DNA of 64,000 bases from Marinoscillum sp. MHG1-6 (GTDB taxonomy: Bacteria > Bacteroidota > Bacteroidia > Cytophagales > Cyclobacteriaceae). The translations under genes were made by a program, and so were the position numbers. A model generated the notes under the pieces. That model had not been told where the DNA came from. It ran no database searches and saw only the letters and a program-made list of their open reading frames with translations. Positions 1-9,326 of this stretch are shown piece by piece. Position 1 is the stretch's first letter, and the number at the start of each line of letters is the position of its first letter. The stretch lies in contig NZ_JAMZMI010000002.1 in assembly GCF_024714475.1 (NCBI RefSeq), positions 496,001-560,000 on the forward strand, read 5' to 3'.

Positions 1-1
1 C

Positions 2-673
2 TCCTATATCATTAATGATGTATATAAACGATTTATCAAGCCTGATGCCTCACCGGGCCAACTGGTGGGATTGAGCAGAATTGTGACTGTTATCCTCATG
101 GTATTCACTATGATTTTAGCGTTGATGCTTGATAATGCGCTAGGGGCATTTCAGATTCTATTACAAATTGGAGCCGGTACCGGATTATTATTCATTCTGC
201 GCTGGTTTTGGTGGAGGGTAAATGCCTACAGCGAATTGACTGCTATGATTGTGAGCTTGTTAGTTGCTATCTATTTCAAAACTGCACATTCCTGGATGGG
301 ACTGGAACCGCTCAAGCCATGGGTTGAATTAGTCACCGGAGTTGGCATCACAACCCTCGGATGGATACTGGTGACCCTGCTTACCAAGCCGGCAGACCAG
401 GATGTGTTAATCCGATTCGTCCAAAAGATTAACCCCGGAGGCCCAGGTTGGAAAAAAATATCTTCACAAATGGAACAAGGGAGCACCCCTTCAGGAACCT
501 GGAAAGTTCCGGTAGGAATTCTCTGCATGATTTTGGGAACCATCGGTGTTTACGCTTTTCTTATCGGTACCGGCCAATTGATTTACGGAAAGGTGATTAT
601 TGGATTGACTTTGCTTGTCATTGCATCTGTTTCTGCCTTATTACTCATGAAAATATGGCCGCGATTAAAATGA
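2..673 (+). CDS. Sodium:solute symporter family protein, C-terminal part (5' truncated)
   Basis: The frame is open from base 2, so this is the end of a longer gene that starts outside the window; the GTG at 65 is internal. The visible 223 residues contain about six hydrophobic segments and the stretch RWFWWRVNAYSE, which resembles the conserved RWYWWRINAWSE region of the SSS (Na+/solute cotransporter) family seen in many Bacteroidota sugar or amino acid symporters. It would be an inner-membrane Na+-driven uptake system. Substrate cannot be told from this part. A weak hairpin (725-744) lies in the 88-base gap before the next gene. Confidence 0.8.
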   Translation, partial: SYIINDVYKRFIKPDASPGQLVGLSRIVTVILMVFTMILALMLDNALGAFQILLQIGAGTGLLFILRWFWWRVNAYSELTAMIVSLLVAIYFKTAHSWMGLEPLKPWVELVTGVGITTLGWILVTLLTKPADQDVLIRFVQKINPGGPGWKKISSQMEQGSTPSGTWKVPVGILCMILGTIGVYAFLIGTGQLIYGKVIIGLTLLVIASVSALLLMKIWPRLK

Positions 674-761
674 CATTTATAAGCTTTCTCCACCACTTAT
701 AATAATTAATAAACATCTGACCTCATCAGTCGTTATTGGCTGATAAACCAAACCTAGAAAC

Positions 762-2813
762 ATGAAAAACTCCATTTTCGCCCCTTTTATATCTCTGATC
801 ATTTTATTCTCCTGCACTGAAAACAAGCAACCTGTTGACAATTACCAGTTACCTGAGAACCAACCAACTGCCTATGCCAATATCGATGTTGACAGCCTCA
901 ATGAAATAATGAGCGCACTGAAGTCGCTCTATAAAAATACGGTGGAGGAAATAAAGCCTATTGAAGGCCGAACCTTCGAGAATACCATTTGGCCATTAGA
1001 AAGGTTAAGTAATGTCGCTTCTAAATCGTGGGGGGTGTTCAGCATCCTTGCTAATGCACATCCCGATTCTCTCATTAGAACCACCGCATCCCAACTGGAA
1101 GTTGAATTGGGGAAATTGAGCAATGAAATTTCCCTCGATGAGGATATTTACCAGGCATATAAGGCCTACAGTGAAACAGAAGAAGCAAAAAAGCTTTCTC
1201 CGGCCAGATCAAAACTGGTCGCTGACCAAATGCGAGACTATGCCAAAAACGGCTTTAATCTTTCGAAGGAAAAGCGAGATTATCTTAAGCTAATGCTGGA
1301 TGCCATAACCGAGACTGGAAATACCTTCCAAAAAAATATTGCTATGTATTCTGACTTTGCCATTTTCACTGAGGAAGAGATGGAAGGGACAACAGAAGAT
1401 TTTAAGAAAAGCCATCTTCAGGAGGATGGAACATATAAGGTAGGTCTCTCCTATCCCGATTTCATCCCCTTCATGGAAAATGCATCATCAGATGCGGCCA
1501 GAAAGGAGCTTTATGTTAAATTCCTGAACCGCGCTGCGGACAGTAACCTTCCCGTGTTGGCTACGCTGATCGAGCAAAGAGACGCCATGGCCAAACACCT
1601 GGATTATACTACTTATGCTTCCTATGAACTAGATGGGAAAATGGCCAAAAACCCTAAAACCGTATGGGAATTTGAGTTTGACCTGGAAAAGAATGTTCGC
1701 CCAAAAGGAGATGCTGATTATGCCGAGCTAGTTGAAATGCAAAAGGAGCTAGGCATGTCCGGCGAAGAGGTAGCATATTACAATGTCTATTACCTAAAGA
1801 ATCAACTCCTGCAAACTTCCTATGGTGTGGATCAGGAGGAAGTACGCCAGTATTTCGAACTGGAGAATGTTAAATCCGGACTTTTTCAAATTACCCAGAA
1901 GCTTTTCGGGCTAACCTATAAAGAAATAGAAAACGCTTCCGTCTGGCACGAAGATGTAACTGCCTATGAAGTTTTTGAAGGACCCAATTATGTTGGCAGG
2001 TTTTATCTGGACCTTCATCCAAGAGAAAATAAATTCACCCATGCAGCCTGCTGGCCATTGAGACCATCCATGGCTTTATCATCCGGCAATCAAACCCCTG
2101 AGGCAGCACTCCTCTGCAACTTCACCAAACCAACCCCTGACAAACCTGCCTTACTTACACATTCGGAAGTGGAGACCTTTTTCCATGAATTTGGACATGT
2201 GTTGCATAATATCCTTTCGACTACCGAGCTTCCTTCTCAAAGCGGAACCAGGGTGAGCAGGGACTTTGTTGAGGCGCCCTCCCAAATTTTTGAAAACTGG
2301 GTTTGGAACTATGAGGCTTTGGCCCTTTTCGCGAAACATTATAAGACGGGCGAAATACTACCAAAAGAACTTTTCGACAAGATGTATGCTGCCCAGAATC
2401 TACAGTCAGGATTGGAGACCCTTAGACAGGTCATCTATGGCCAATATGCCCTTACCTTGTATGATGGCTTTGACCCTGATGGTGACACCACCACAACTGA
2501 ATTATTTCACATTTTGATGGAACGGATCAGTCCATTCTCACGAGTAGAGGGCACCCATTTCGAAGCAGCGTTCGGGCACTTATATGGATATGGCTCATCT
2601 TATTATGGGTACCTATGGTCATTGGTGTTTGCCCAGGACATGTTTTCCAGGTTTGAAAAGGAGGGGATACTCAATCCTGAGGTGGGAAAGGCCTACAGAA
2701 ATGCCATCTTATCGAAGGGTGGATCAGTTCAGGAAATGGATATGCTCAAAGAGTTTCTGGGCAGAGCACCTAACCAGGACGCTTTCATCAAATCTATCGG
2801 ATTGGAATTGTAG
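762..2813 (+). CDS. M3 family oligopeptidase / dipeptidyl carboxypeptidase-like lipoprotein
   Basis: A 683-residue zinc peptidase of the M3 (thimet oligopeptidase/Dcp) family. The N-terminus is a short hydrophobic signal ending in a lipobox (LFSC, Cys about residue 18), so it is probably a lipoprotein in the periplasm or outer membrane. The zinc motif HEFGH lies at residues 475-479, and the downstream glutamate ligand helix (EAPSQIFENW) is present. Family length is about 680-710, so the gene looks complete. It would degrade short peptides outside the cytoplasm. There is no obvious partner gene; the following 300 bases belong to the ilv leader. Confidence 0.88.
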   Translation: MKNSIFAPFISLIILFSCTENKQPVDNYQLPENQPTAYANIDVDSLNEIMSALKSLYKNTVEEIKPIEGRTFENTIWPLERLSNVASKSWGVFSILANAHPDSLIRTTASQLEVELGKLSNEISLDEDIYQAYKAYSETEEAKKLSPARSKLVADQMRDYAKNGFNLSKEKRDYLKLMLDAITETGNTFQKNIAMYSDFAIFTEEEMEGTTEDFKKSHLQEDGTYKVGLSYPDFIPFMENASSDAARKELYVKFLNRAADSNLPVLATLIEQRDAMAKHLDYTTYASYELDGKMAKNPKTVWEFEFDLEKNVRPKGDADYAELVEMQKELGMSGEEVAYYNVYYLKNQLLQTSYGVDQEEVRQYFELENVKSGLFQITQKLFGLTYKEIENASVWHEDVTAYEVFEGPNYVGRFYLDLHPRENKFTHAACWPLRPSMALSSGNQTPEAALLCNFTKPTPDKPALLTHSEVETFFHEFGHVLHNILSTTELPSQSGTRVSRDFVEAPSQIFENWVWNYEALALFAKHYKTGEILPKELFDKMYAAQNLQSGLETLRQVIYGQYALTLYDGFDPDGDTTTTELFHILMERISPFSRVEGTHFEAAFGHLYGYGSSYYGYLWSLVFAQDMFSRFEKEGILNPEVGKAYRNAILSKGGSVQEMDMLKEFLGRAPNQDAFIKSIGLEL

Positions 2814-2952
2814 CAAAATCACTACTATAGATTCTCCTAAGAGGTAATTTAGCATTGATATGATTTTAGAAATTGTAATTATTAATGCAAAAGTTTGGAA
2901 TTATGATTAGAAATATCATTTACTAATTGAATGAATTTCTAAACTATTGCAT

Positions 2953-2960
2953 TAGTTTTG
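2953..2960 (+). promoter_or_regulatory. Candidate -7 element for the ilv leader transcript
   Basis: TAGTTTTG matches the Bacteroidota -7 consensus TAnnTTTG exactly. No good TTTG -33 box sits 19 bases upstream. It ends only 8 bases before the leader-peptide ATG at 2969, so use of this box would give an almost leaderless leader peptide; another promoter further upstream is possible. Confidence 0.4.
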
Positions 2961-2968
2961 AGGCACAA

Positions 2969-3055
2969 ATGAATAGAATCGTTTCAAATATTGTCGTAAC
3001 ACCAATTATTATTCTGGTCACTGTGGTCACAGCGATTGGGAAATGGTGTTTCTGA
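2969..3055 (+). CDS. ilv operon leader peptide (28 aa)
   Basis: An ATG-started 28-codon reading frame immediately upstream of an intrinsic terminator and ilvE. Sixteen of its 28 residues are Ile (6), Val (6), Leu (1) or Thr (3). Codons 13-20 read IIILVTVV, and NIVVTP precedes them. This is the composition of the leader peptides that control enterobacterial ilvGMEDA by attenuation. The stop codon at 3053-3055 lies just past the sequence that can form an antiterminator arm. The peptide is likely to act in cis by ribosome stalling and to have no function of its own. I know of no family for it; the call rests on composition and position. Confidence 0.85.
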   Translation: MNRIVSNIVVTPIIILVTVVTAIGKWCF

Positions 3056-3107
3056 TAGTTTTAGGATATATCAAGCGCCATTCCCAAAAAGAATGGCGTT
3101 TTTTTTT
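2998..3107 (+). promoter_or_regulatory. Translation-coupled transcription attenuator of the ilvEDBNC operon
   Basis: Four segments can pair in alternative ways. Segment 1 AACACCA (2998-3004, inside the leader codons) is complementary to TGGTGTT in segment 2 (3044-3050). Segment 2 GGGAAATGGTG (3038-3048) pairs with segment 3 CGCCATTCCC (3076-3085): ten pairs with one bulged A and one G-U, extendable by three. Segment 3 also pairs with segment 4 GAATGGCG (3091-3098), forming the terminator. A ribosome stalled at the Ile/Val codons (3005-3028) would mask segment 1 and free segment 2 to sequester segment 3, giving read-through. A ribosome reaching the stop codon would cover segment 2 and allow termination. 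Confidence 0.82.
3073..3107 (+). terminator. Attenuator terminator before ilvE
   Basis: Perfect 8-bp stem CGCCATTC/GAATGGCG (3076-3083 with 3091-3098), 7-base loop, extended by AAG/TTT pairing, and followed by nine T. It lies 17 bases before the ilvE start, so it must be conditional if ilvE is expressed from an upstream promoter. Confidence 0.9.
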
Positions 3108-3123
3108 GCAATAGAGTTTGTAG

Positions 3124-4014
3124 ATGTATTTCGACGATAAGACAGAGGTTTTTTTAAACGGCAAGTGGATTAAGGCAAAGGATGCTCAGGCGAGTATTTT
3201 TAGCCAAACGCTCCATTATGGTACCGGCGTTTTCGAAGGCCTGAGGTCATATAATAACGGTAACGGATTCAACATTTTCCGTCCATTAGAGCATTTTGAA
3301 AGACTCAAAAAATCGTCTGAAAGGGTATTTCTAAAGGTGCCCTACTCTACTGAAGAACTGATCAACACTGCTTATGAGTTGATCGACCGAAACAAACTTA
3401 CCAATGCGTATATCAGGCCTTTAGTTTTTGCCGGCCCCAATATGATGCTCTCCCCTTCTTCGGAAGTAAACGTATTTATGACAGCCTGGAAGTGGGCAAA
3501 ATATCCGGGATATGAGCCATTGAATTGCATGATCTCATCCTACCTGAAACCAAGCCCGAAATCTACTCCGATCGATGCGAAAGTGGTAGGAAACTATTCA
3601 CAGGCTACCCTGGCATCAGCGGAAGCAAAATCTCTGGGATATGATGAGGCTATTCTTTTAGATATGGATGGCAATATCACGGAGGGACCGGGAGCTAATA
3701 TTTTTTATGAAAAAGACGGGGTGCTTTTCACTCCAAAACTGGGAAACATCTTTCCGGGCATCACCAGAAAAACCCTCATTGAGATCTGCAAAGAGCTCAA
3801 GGTTGAGGTAGTTGAAAAAGACATAAAACCAGAAGAATTATATAAAGCAGAGACAGCATTTTTCTGTGGTACTGCGTCAGAGATTACTCGAATTGACTCC
3901 ATTAATGGAGAACATTACAAAAAGGATTGGGAAGAATCAATCGGACACATCCTGCATATTTTGTATCAGCAAAAAGTGATGTTTGACGAATACCAGGGAT
4001 TAACTATTGTTTAA
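3124..4014 (+). CDS. ilvE: Branched-chain amino acid aminotransferase
   Basis: A 296-residue fold-type IV PLP aminotransferase that makes Ile, Val and Leu from their 2-keto acids, using glutamate. The PLP lysine is K153 in [10 protein letters not shown], and the cofactor-binding region [10 protein letters not shown] is present. Length is typical for IlvE. It is the first gene after the attenuator and is followed after 7 bases by ilvD, so it heads a five-gene operon. The final step of the pathway coming first in the operon is common in Bacteroidota. The ATG at 3124 has no upstream in-frame alternative that would not run into the terminator. Confidence 0.95.
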   Translation: MYFDDKTEVFLNGKWIKAKDAQASIFSQTLHYGTGVFEGLRSYNNGNGFNIFRPLEHFERLKKSSERVFLKVPYSTEELINTAYELIDRNKLTNAYIRPLVFAGPNMMLSPSSEVNVFMTAWKWAKYPGYEPLNCMISSYLKPSPKSTPIDAKVVGNYSQATLASAEAKSLGYDEAILLDMDGNITEGPGANIFYEKDGVLFTPKLGNIFPGITRKTLIEICKELKVEVVEKDIKPEELYKAETAFFCGTASEITRIDSINGEHYKKDWEESIGHILHILYQQKVMFDEYQGLTIV

Positions 4015-4021
4015 TTACAAC

Positions 4022-5698
4022 ATGAGCCAAGAACTAAATAAGTACAGCAAGACCATTACTCAAGACCCTAGCCAGCCTGGTTCACAGGCCCAGCTTTATG
4101 CACTGGGACTCACAGAGGAAGAACTTAAAAAAGCACAGGTAGGAATTGTCAGCACCGGTTTCGAAGGAAACCCATGCAACATGCACCTTAACATCCTCGC
4201 GCATCAGGTAAAAAAGAGCGTAAAGGAGGCTGACCTGGTGGGATTGATCTTCAACACTATAGGTGTGAGTGATGGTATGTCCAACGGAACAACCGGGATG
4301 AAATATTCTCTTATCTCCCGGGACATTATTGCTGATTCAATAGAAACAGTATCTCAGGCGCAATTTTACGACTCGATCGTGGCGGTTGTGGGTTGTGATA
4401 AAAACATGCCGGGAGCCATCATGGGGATGTCACGTCTGAACAGACCATCTATTATGGTTTATGGTGGGACAGTACGACCTGGAACCTGGAAAGGTGAAGA
4501 CCTGAATATCGTTTCTGCCTTCGAAGCATACGGAAAAAAACTAGGCAATAACATCTCCGATGAGGACTTTAAAGGCATTGTTAAAAACTCTATCCCAGGA
4601 CCTGGAGCATGTGGTGGAATGTACACAGCCAACACTATGGCCTCGGCGATTGAGGCGATGGGTATGAGCTTGCCTTATAGTTCATCAAACCCGGCAGAAG
4701 GAGATCCTAAAGTAAAGGAGATCCAAAATGTAGGTAAGGCGATCCGTAACCTGATGGAGAAGAACATTCTTCCCTCAGACATCATGACCAAGAAAGCATT
4801 CGAAAATGCAATCACCACGGTGATGGTACTCGGAGGATCAACCAACGCGGTACTTCACTTGTTGGCGATGGCCAAAACAGCAGACGTAGATCTAACTTTG
4901 GAGGATTTCCAACGAATCAGCGACAAAACACCATTCATCGCGGACCTAAAACCTAGTGGAAAATATCTCATGGAGGACCTTCATAAAATTGGTGGTGTTC
5001 CCGGAGTATTGAAAATCCTATTGAGAGAAGGGTACCTTCATGGAGACTGCATGACGGTTACTGGGAAAACTTTAGCTGAAAATCTGGAAGAAATTGCCGA
5101 TCTTAAAGAAGGACAGGATATCATATACAGCTTTGATAAACCAATCAAGAAGACAGGACATCTTCAAATCCTTTACGGGAACCTTGCTCCTGAAGGAGCG
5201 GTTGCCAAAATAACCGGTAAAGAAGGTGAAGTCTTTGAAGGGCCGGCAAGAATCTATGAAGATGAGTTTGCCGCGATCGAAGGCATTGGTAAAGAAGTTC
5301 AAAAGGGTGAAGTGATCGTCATCCGACAATCAGGTCCAAAAGGAGCTCCCGGTATGCCGGAGATGTTGAAACCTACAGGAGCGGTAATGGGAGCCGGCTT
5401 AGGTAAAGATGTAGCTTTGATCACTGACGGCCGTTTCTCTGGTGGGTCTCACGGATTTGTAGTGGGACATATTACGCCTGAAGCTCAGGAAGGCGGACCA
5501 CTCGGATTGATCAAGAATGGTGATATCATCCGTATTGATGCTATCAATAATAAGCTTGAGGTAAAACTCAGCGATGAAGAGTTGGCTACAAGGAAAGCAG
5601 CCTGGAAAAAACCTGCTTACAAAGCCAATAAAGGAATACTTTGGAAATATATCAAATCGGTAAACACTGCCTCTGAAGGTTGTGTTACTGATGCTTAA
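4022..5698 (+). CDS. ilvD: Dihydroxy-acid dehydratase
   Basis: A 558-residue Fe-S dehydratase that converts dihydroxyisovalerate and dihydroxymethylvalerate to the 2-keto acids. Three cysteines expected to bind the cluster are seen at C52 (GNPCNM), C125 (GCDKNMPG) and C197 ([14 protein letters not shown]). The start is taken as the ATG at 4022; a TTG at 4007 in the same frame would overlap ilvE and adds only five residues. It is seven bases after ilvE and 11 before ilvB, in the ilv operon. Full length for the family. Confidence 0.96.
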   Translation: MSQELNKYSKTITQDPSQPGSQAQLYALGLTEEELKKAQVGIVSTGFEGNPCNMHLNILAHQVKKSVKEADLVGLIFNTIGVSDGMSNGTTGMKYSLISRDIIADSIETVSQAQFYDSIVAVVGCDKNMPGAIMGMSRLNRPSIMVYGGTVRPGTWKGEDLNIVSAFEAYGKKLGNNISDEDFKGIVKNSIPGPGACGGMYTANTMASAIEAMGMSLPYSSSNPAEGDPKVKEIQNVGKAIRNLMEKNILPSDIMTKKAFENAITTVMVLGGSTNAVLHLLAMAKTADVDLTLEDFQRISDKTPFIADLKPSGKYLMEDLHKIGGVPGVLKILLREGYLHGDCMTVTGKTLAENLEEIADLKEGQDIIYSFDKPIKKTGHLQILYGNLAPEGAVAKITGKEGEVFEGPARIYEDEFAAIEGIGKEVQKGEVIVIRQSGPKGAPGMPEMLKPTGAVMGAGLGKDVALITDGRFSGGSHGFVVGHITPEAQEGGPLGLIKNGDIIRIDAINNKLEVKLSDEELATRKAAWKKPAYKANKGILWKYIKSVNTASEGCVTDA

Positions 5699-5709
5699 AT
5701 AAATGACTT

Positions 5710-7446
5710 ATGAGTAGTACATCATCTTTAGAAGTGGAAAAAAAGAAAAGTCCTGCCTCTGAGAGAGTGACGGGATCCGAAGCAGTATTGAAGTGTCTTC
5801 TGGAAGAGAATGTCGAAGTCATTTTCGGATATCCTGGGGGAGCGATCATGCCTATCTATGATGCACTTTATAGCTACACAGATAAGCTCAACCATATATT
5901 AACCAGACATGAGCAAGGTGCCGTTCACGCAGCCCAAGGGTTCGCTCGCGTAACCGGAAAAACCGGAGTTTGCTTTGCAACATCAGGGCCAGGAGCAACT
6001 AACCTGATAACAGGTATTGCTGATGCTCAGATAGACTCCACTCCTTTGGTTTGTATCACCGGACAGGTATTTTCTCACCTGCTAGGTACCGATGCATTCC
6101 AGGAAACGGACGTTGTAGGCATCTCTATGCCGGTAACGAAGTGGAACTATCAGGTGACCAGACCGGAGGAAATCCCCTATGCCATCGCAAAGGGATTTTA
6201 CATTGCTAACAGCGGCCGTCCTGGACCGGTATTGATCGATATCACCAAAGACGCACAGCTCAAGGAGTTTGACTATAGCTATGAAAAGTGTGAAAAGATC
6301 AGAAGCTATCATCCATACCCTATTTTGGATGAGAAGTCTATCAGTGATGCTGCTGACTTGATCAACAAAGCACAAAAACCTTTGATGCTGGTAGGTCAGG
6401 GTGTTTTGATCGCAGAAGCACAAAAAGAATTGATCGCATTCGCTGAAAAGGCGGGGATTCCAATGGCCTCTACTCTTATGGGATTATCGGCTGTACCGAA
6501 TAATCACCCGCTTTATGTCGGTTATTTGGGAATGCATGGTAATTATGGACCTAATGTCAAGACTAATGAATGCGATGTATTGATTGCAGTTGGTATGCGT
6601 TTCGATGATCGCGTAACTGGCAATCTGGATAAATATGCGAAACAAGCCAAAGTAATCCATATAGAGATCGACCCGGCTGAGATCGACAAAAATGTAAAAG
6701 CCGATGTGGCTGTAAACGCAGACGCCAAAGAAGCTTTGCAGTCATTGATCAAAGTCACAAAGGAAAATCAACATAAAAGTTGGTTGAAAGAATTCCGTGA
6801 TTGCGACGAGATAGAGTTTGAAAAAATCATCAAAACAGCCACTAATCCTACTTCAGGAGGCATTTTGATGACTGAGGTAATGAAGAAGATTTCTGATAAA
6901 ACCAAGGGTAAAGCTATTCTGGTAACCGATGTTGGTCAGCATCAAATGGTGGCAAGCAGGTATTATGCATTCGACGATACCAAGTCAAATGTGACTTCAG
7001 GTGGTCTGGGCACCATGGGATTTTGTCTGCCAGCAGCGATGGGCGCCAAGATGGGACAACCTGAAAAACAAGTAATTGCTGTTATTGGTGATGGTGGTTT
7101 TCAGATGACCATTCAGGAATTAGGAACCATCTTCCAAAGTCAGATCGGGGTAAAAATCCTGATCCTGAATAACAATTTCCTTGGCATGGTAAGACAGTGG
7201 CAGGAGCTATTCCATGACAAGAGATACTCGTTCACAGAATTGACGAATCCAAATTTTCAATTGATTTCACAAGGATACGGCATACCTTCGCAGAAAATTG
7301 AGGAAAGAGCTGATCTGGATGCTGCATTGGACCAATGGTTGAATTCAGATGGGCCGCAGTTGCTAGAAGTAGTCGTGGAGAAAGAAGAGAATGTGTTTCC
7401 AATGGTTCCTGCCGGAGCCAGTGTTTCAGACATTCGATTAGGATGA
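5710..7446 (+). CDS. ilvB: Acetolactate synthase, large (catalytic) subunit
   Basis: A 578-residue ThDP enzyme that condenses pyruvate with pyruvate or 2-oxobutyrate, the first common step to Val/Leu and Ile. The N-terminal Pyr domain carries the catalytic glutamate E68 (TRHEQGA), followed by a central FAD/regulatory domain. The C-terminal PP domain has the ThDP motif GDGGFQMTIQEL...NNN. The first 20 residues are a poorly conserved charged tail. It is followed by its regulatory subunit, so the two form the IlvBN complex. Symbol ilvB is used in the generic sense. Confidence 0.95.
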   Translation: MSSTSSLEVEKKKSPASERVTGSEAVLKCLLEENVEVIFGYPGGAIMPIYDALYSYTDKLNHILTRHEQGAVHAAQGFARVTGKTGVCFATSGPGATNLITGIADAQIDSTPLVCITGQVFSHLLGTDAFQETDVVGISMPVTKWNYQVTRPEEIPYAIAKGFYIANSGRPGPVLIDITKDAQLKEFDYSYEKCEKIRSYHPYPILDEKSISDAADLINKAQKPLMLVGQGVLIAEAQKELIAFAEKAGIPMASTLMGLSAVPNNHPLYVGYLGMHGNYGPNVKTNECDVLIAVGMRFDDRVTGNLDKYAKQAKVIHIEIDPAEIDKNVKADVAVNADAKEALQSLIKVTKENQHKSWLKEFRDCDEIEFEKIIKTATNPTSGGILMTEVMKKISDKTKGKAILVTDVGQHQMVASRYYAFDDTKSNVTSGGLGTMGFCLPAAMGAKMGQPEKQVIAVIGDGGFQMTIQELGTIFQSQIGVKILILNNNFLGMVRQWQELFHDKRYSFTELTNPNFQLISQGYGIPSQKIEERADLDAALDQWLNSDGPQLLEVVVEKEENVFPMVPAGASVSDIRLG

Positions 7447-7479
7447 GGTCGTCGCTTTCTTAAATTTTAATTTAATACC

Positions 7480-8070
7480 ATGTCTAATTCAATAAATAAC
7501 ATTCACGGTGATAAAGTGAGAGATTTCACCCTATCTGTTCTTACAGAAGACAGGGCTGGGCTTCTCAACCAAATAACCATTATTTTTACGCGCCGAAAAA
7601 TAAACATCGATAGTTTGAATGTGTCAACTACCGAGGTTCCGGGCGTAAGTCGATTTACGATTGTGATTCAAAGCGTGAGCAAGGATCAGGTTGAAAAGGT
7701 TGTGAAGCAAATTCGAAAACTGGTAGATGTACTAGGCGCATTCGTCTACGAAGATGATGACGTTTACTACCAGGAGATTGCGCTCTATAAAGTACCTACA
7801 GATGTTTTTCTGAATGGTAACAAAATAGAGACGCTGGTTAGGAATAGTGGTGCACGTATTTTGGTGATCGAAAAAGATCATATCATCATTGAAAAGACCG
7901 GTCACAAGTCTGACACACATGATCTTTACGACAAATTAATGCCTCATGGGCTGCTAGAATTCGTGAGATCAGGTAGAATTGCGGTCTCAAAATCGAAACG
8001 TAAGACGGAAGCCTTCATCCAGCAATTGGAAGAAGCCAAGTCGAACAGGCTGAGTATTAAAGATTTTTAA
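7480..8070 (+). CDS. ilvN: Acetolactate synthase, small (regulatory) subunit
   Basis: A 196-residue partner of IlvB. The N-terminal ACT domain (about residues 13-85) has the typical DFTLSVLTEDRAGLLNQIT strand-turn-helix. It is followed by a second ACT-like domain (about 95-175) as in the long IlvH/IlvN forms (about 160-195 residues). It would bind valine and confer feedback inhibition on the large subunit. It lies 33 bases after ilvB and 27 before ilvC. Confidence 0.93.
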   Translation: MSNSINNIHGDKVRDFTLSVLTEDRAGLLNQITIIFTRRKINIDSLNVSTTEVPGVSRFTIVIQSVSKDQVEKVVKQIRKLVDVLGAFVYEDDDVYYQEIALYKVPTDVFLNGNKIETLVRNSGARILVIEKDHIIIEKTGHKSDTHDLYDKLMPHGLLEFVRSGRIAVSKSKRKTEAFIQQLEEAKSNRLSIKDF

Positions 8071-8097
8071 AAATAGATTTTCAATAAATAAATAAAA

Positions 8098-9144
8098 ATG
8101 GCACAAATCAATTTTGGAGGGGTGACCGAGCAAGTAGTGACTCGTGAGGAATTCCCTCTTGAAAAAGCAAGAGAAGTACTTAAAAACGAAACAATCGCAG
8201 TACTTGGTTACGGTGTTCAAGGTCCTGGACAGGCACTTAACCTTAAAGACAATGGCTTCAACGTAATCGTTGGGCAAAGAAAAAACTCTAAGACCTGGGA
8301 CAAAGCTGTAGCAGACGGATGGGTTCCTGGTGAGACACTTTTCGAATTGGAAGAAGCATGCGAAAAAGGTACTATCCTACAGTTCTTGCTTTCTGACGCA
8401 GGTCAAATTGCACTTTGGCCAATGGTTAAAGCACACCTTACTCCTGGTAAGACACTTTATTTCTCTCACGGATTTGGTGTGACTTACAAAGAGAAAACTG
8501 GTATCGTTCCACCTGAGGATGTTGACGTAATCCTTGTTGCGCCTAAAGGTTCTGGTACTTCTCTTCGAAGACTTTTCGTAGAAGGAAAAGGACTTAACTC
8601 CAGCTTTGCTATCCACCAGGATGCTACTGGCAAAGCGAGAGACAAAGTGATCGCTTTAGGTATCGGTGTTGGTTCTGGTTACCTATTTGAAACTACTTTC
8701 TACAAAGAAGTTTCTTCTGACCTTACAGGTGAAAGAGGTACACTAATGGGTGCTATCCAGGGGCTATTCAAAGCTCAGTACGAAGTACTAAGAGCGAATG
8801 GACACTCTCCTTCTGAGGCTTTCAACGAAACTGTTGAAGAAGCTACTCAATCACTTTACCCATTGATCGCTGAGAATGGAATGGACTGGATGTACGCAAA
8901 CTGTTCTACTACAGCACAAAGAGGTGCTTTGGATTGGATGGGACCATTCTACGAAGCTACCAAGCCGGTTTTCGAGCAACTTTACAAGTCAGTAATTGAC
9001 GGTGTTGAAGCGCAAAAATCAATCGATAGTAATTCACAGTCTGACTACCGTGAAAAACTAGAAGAAGAATTGAAGGAGCTTCACGAATCAGAAATGTGGC
9101 AAGCAGGTAAAGCTGTAAGAAAGCTGAGACCAGAGAATAGCTAA
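8098..9144 (+). CDS. ilvC: Ketol-acid reductoisomerase (NADP+)
   Basis: A 348-residue class I KARI that converts acetolactate and acetohydroxybutyrate to dihydroxy acids. The Rossmann motif GYGVQG lies at 37-42. The phosphate-binding loop QRKNSK (R61, K62, S64) suggests NADPH preference. Mg-binding acidic residues D208 and E212 are in DLTGERGTL. Codon use is clearly more biased than in its neighbours (mostly CTT for Leu, TCT, ACT, TAC, GAC, AAC), as in highly expressed genes. The upstream 25 bases are strongly A-rich, which favours initiation in Bacteroidota. It is the last gene of the operon, followed by a terminator. Confidence 0.97.
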   Translation: MAQINFGGVTEQVVTREEFPLEKAREVLKNETIAVLGYGVQGPGQALNLKDNGFNVIVGQRKNSKTWDKAVADGWVPGETLFELEEACEKGTILQFLLSDAGQIALWPMVKAHLTPGKTLYFSHGFGVTYKEKTGIVPPEDVDVILVAPKGSGTSLRRLFVEGKGLNSSFAIHQDATGKARDKVIALGIGVGSGYLFETTFYKEVSSDLTGERGTLMGAIQGLFKAQYEVLRANGHSPSEAFNETVEEATQSLYPLIAENGMDWMYANCSTTAQRGALDWMGPFYEATKPVFEQLYKSVIDGVEAQKSIDSNSQSDYREKLEEELKELHESEMWQAGKAVRKLRPENS

Positions 9145-9166
9145 GAGTCGCAAGACTTGAGATATT

Positions 9167-9196
9167 AAAAGGAACTTCGCAAGGGGTTCCTTTTTT
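9167..9196 (+). terminator. Terminator of the ilvEDBNC operon
   Basis: AAAAGGAAC (9167-9175) pairs with GTTCCTTTT (9186-9194) around a 10-base loop and runs into six T, 22 bases after the ilvC stop. It separates ilvC from ilvA. Confidence 0.85.
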
Positions 9197-9326
9197 GTTT
9201 CTCAAACGCAGTAAAATTCCACCTGGCCGTTCGCATCACGAGTTTCAACACCATTCTTTCCATGAAATTTCGTCTTAAAGGACAACCTATTTAGATTGGC
9301 CATTGATTAAATTCCGCAAGCTTTCT

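Noticed and set aside
3021-3032. CTGTGGTCACAG palindrome inside the ilv leader as an operator
   Set aside because: It falls in the Val-Thr-Val codon run and is explained by codon content; as a hairpin it would have at most four pairs with a four-base loop.
4007-4021. TTG start for ilvD overlapping ilvE
   Set aside because: Adds five residues of no family similarity; the ATG at 4022 fits operon spacing.
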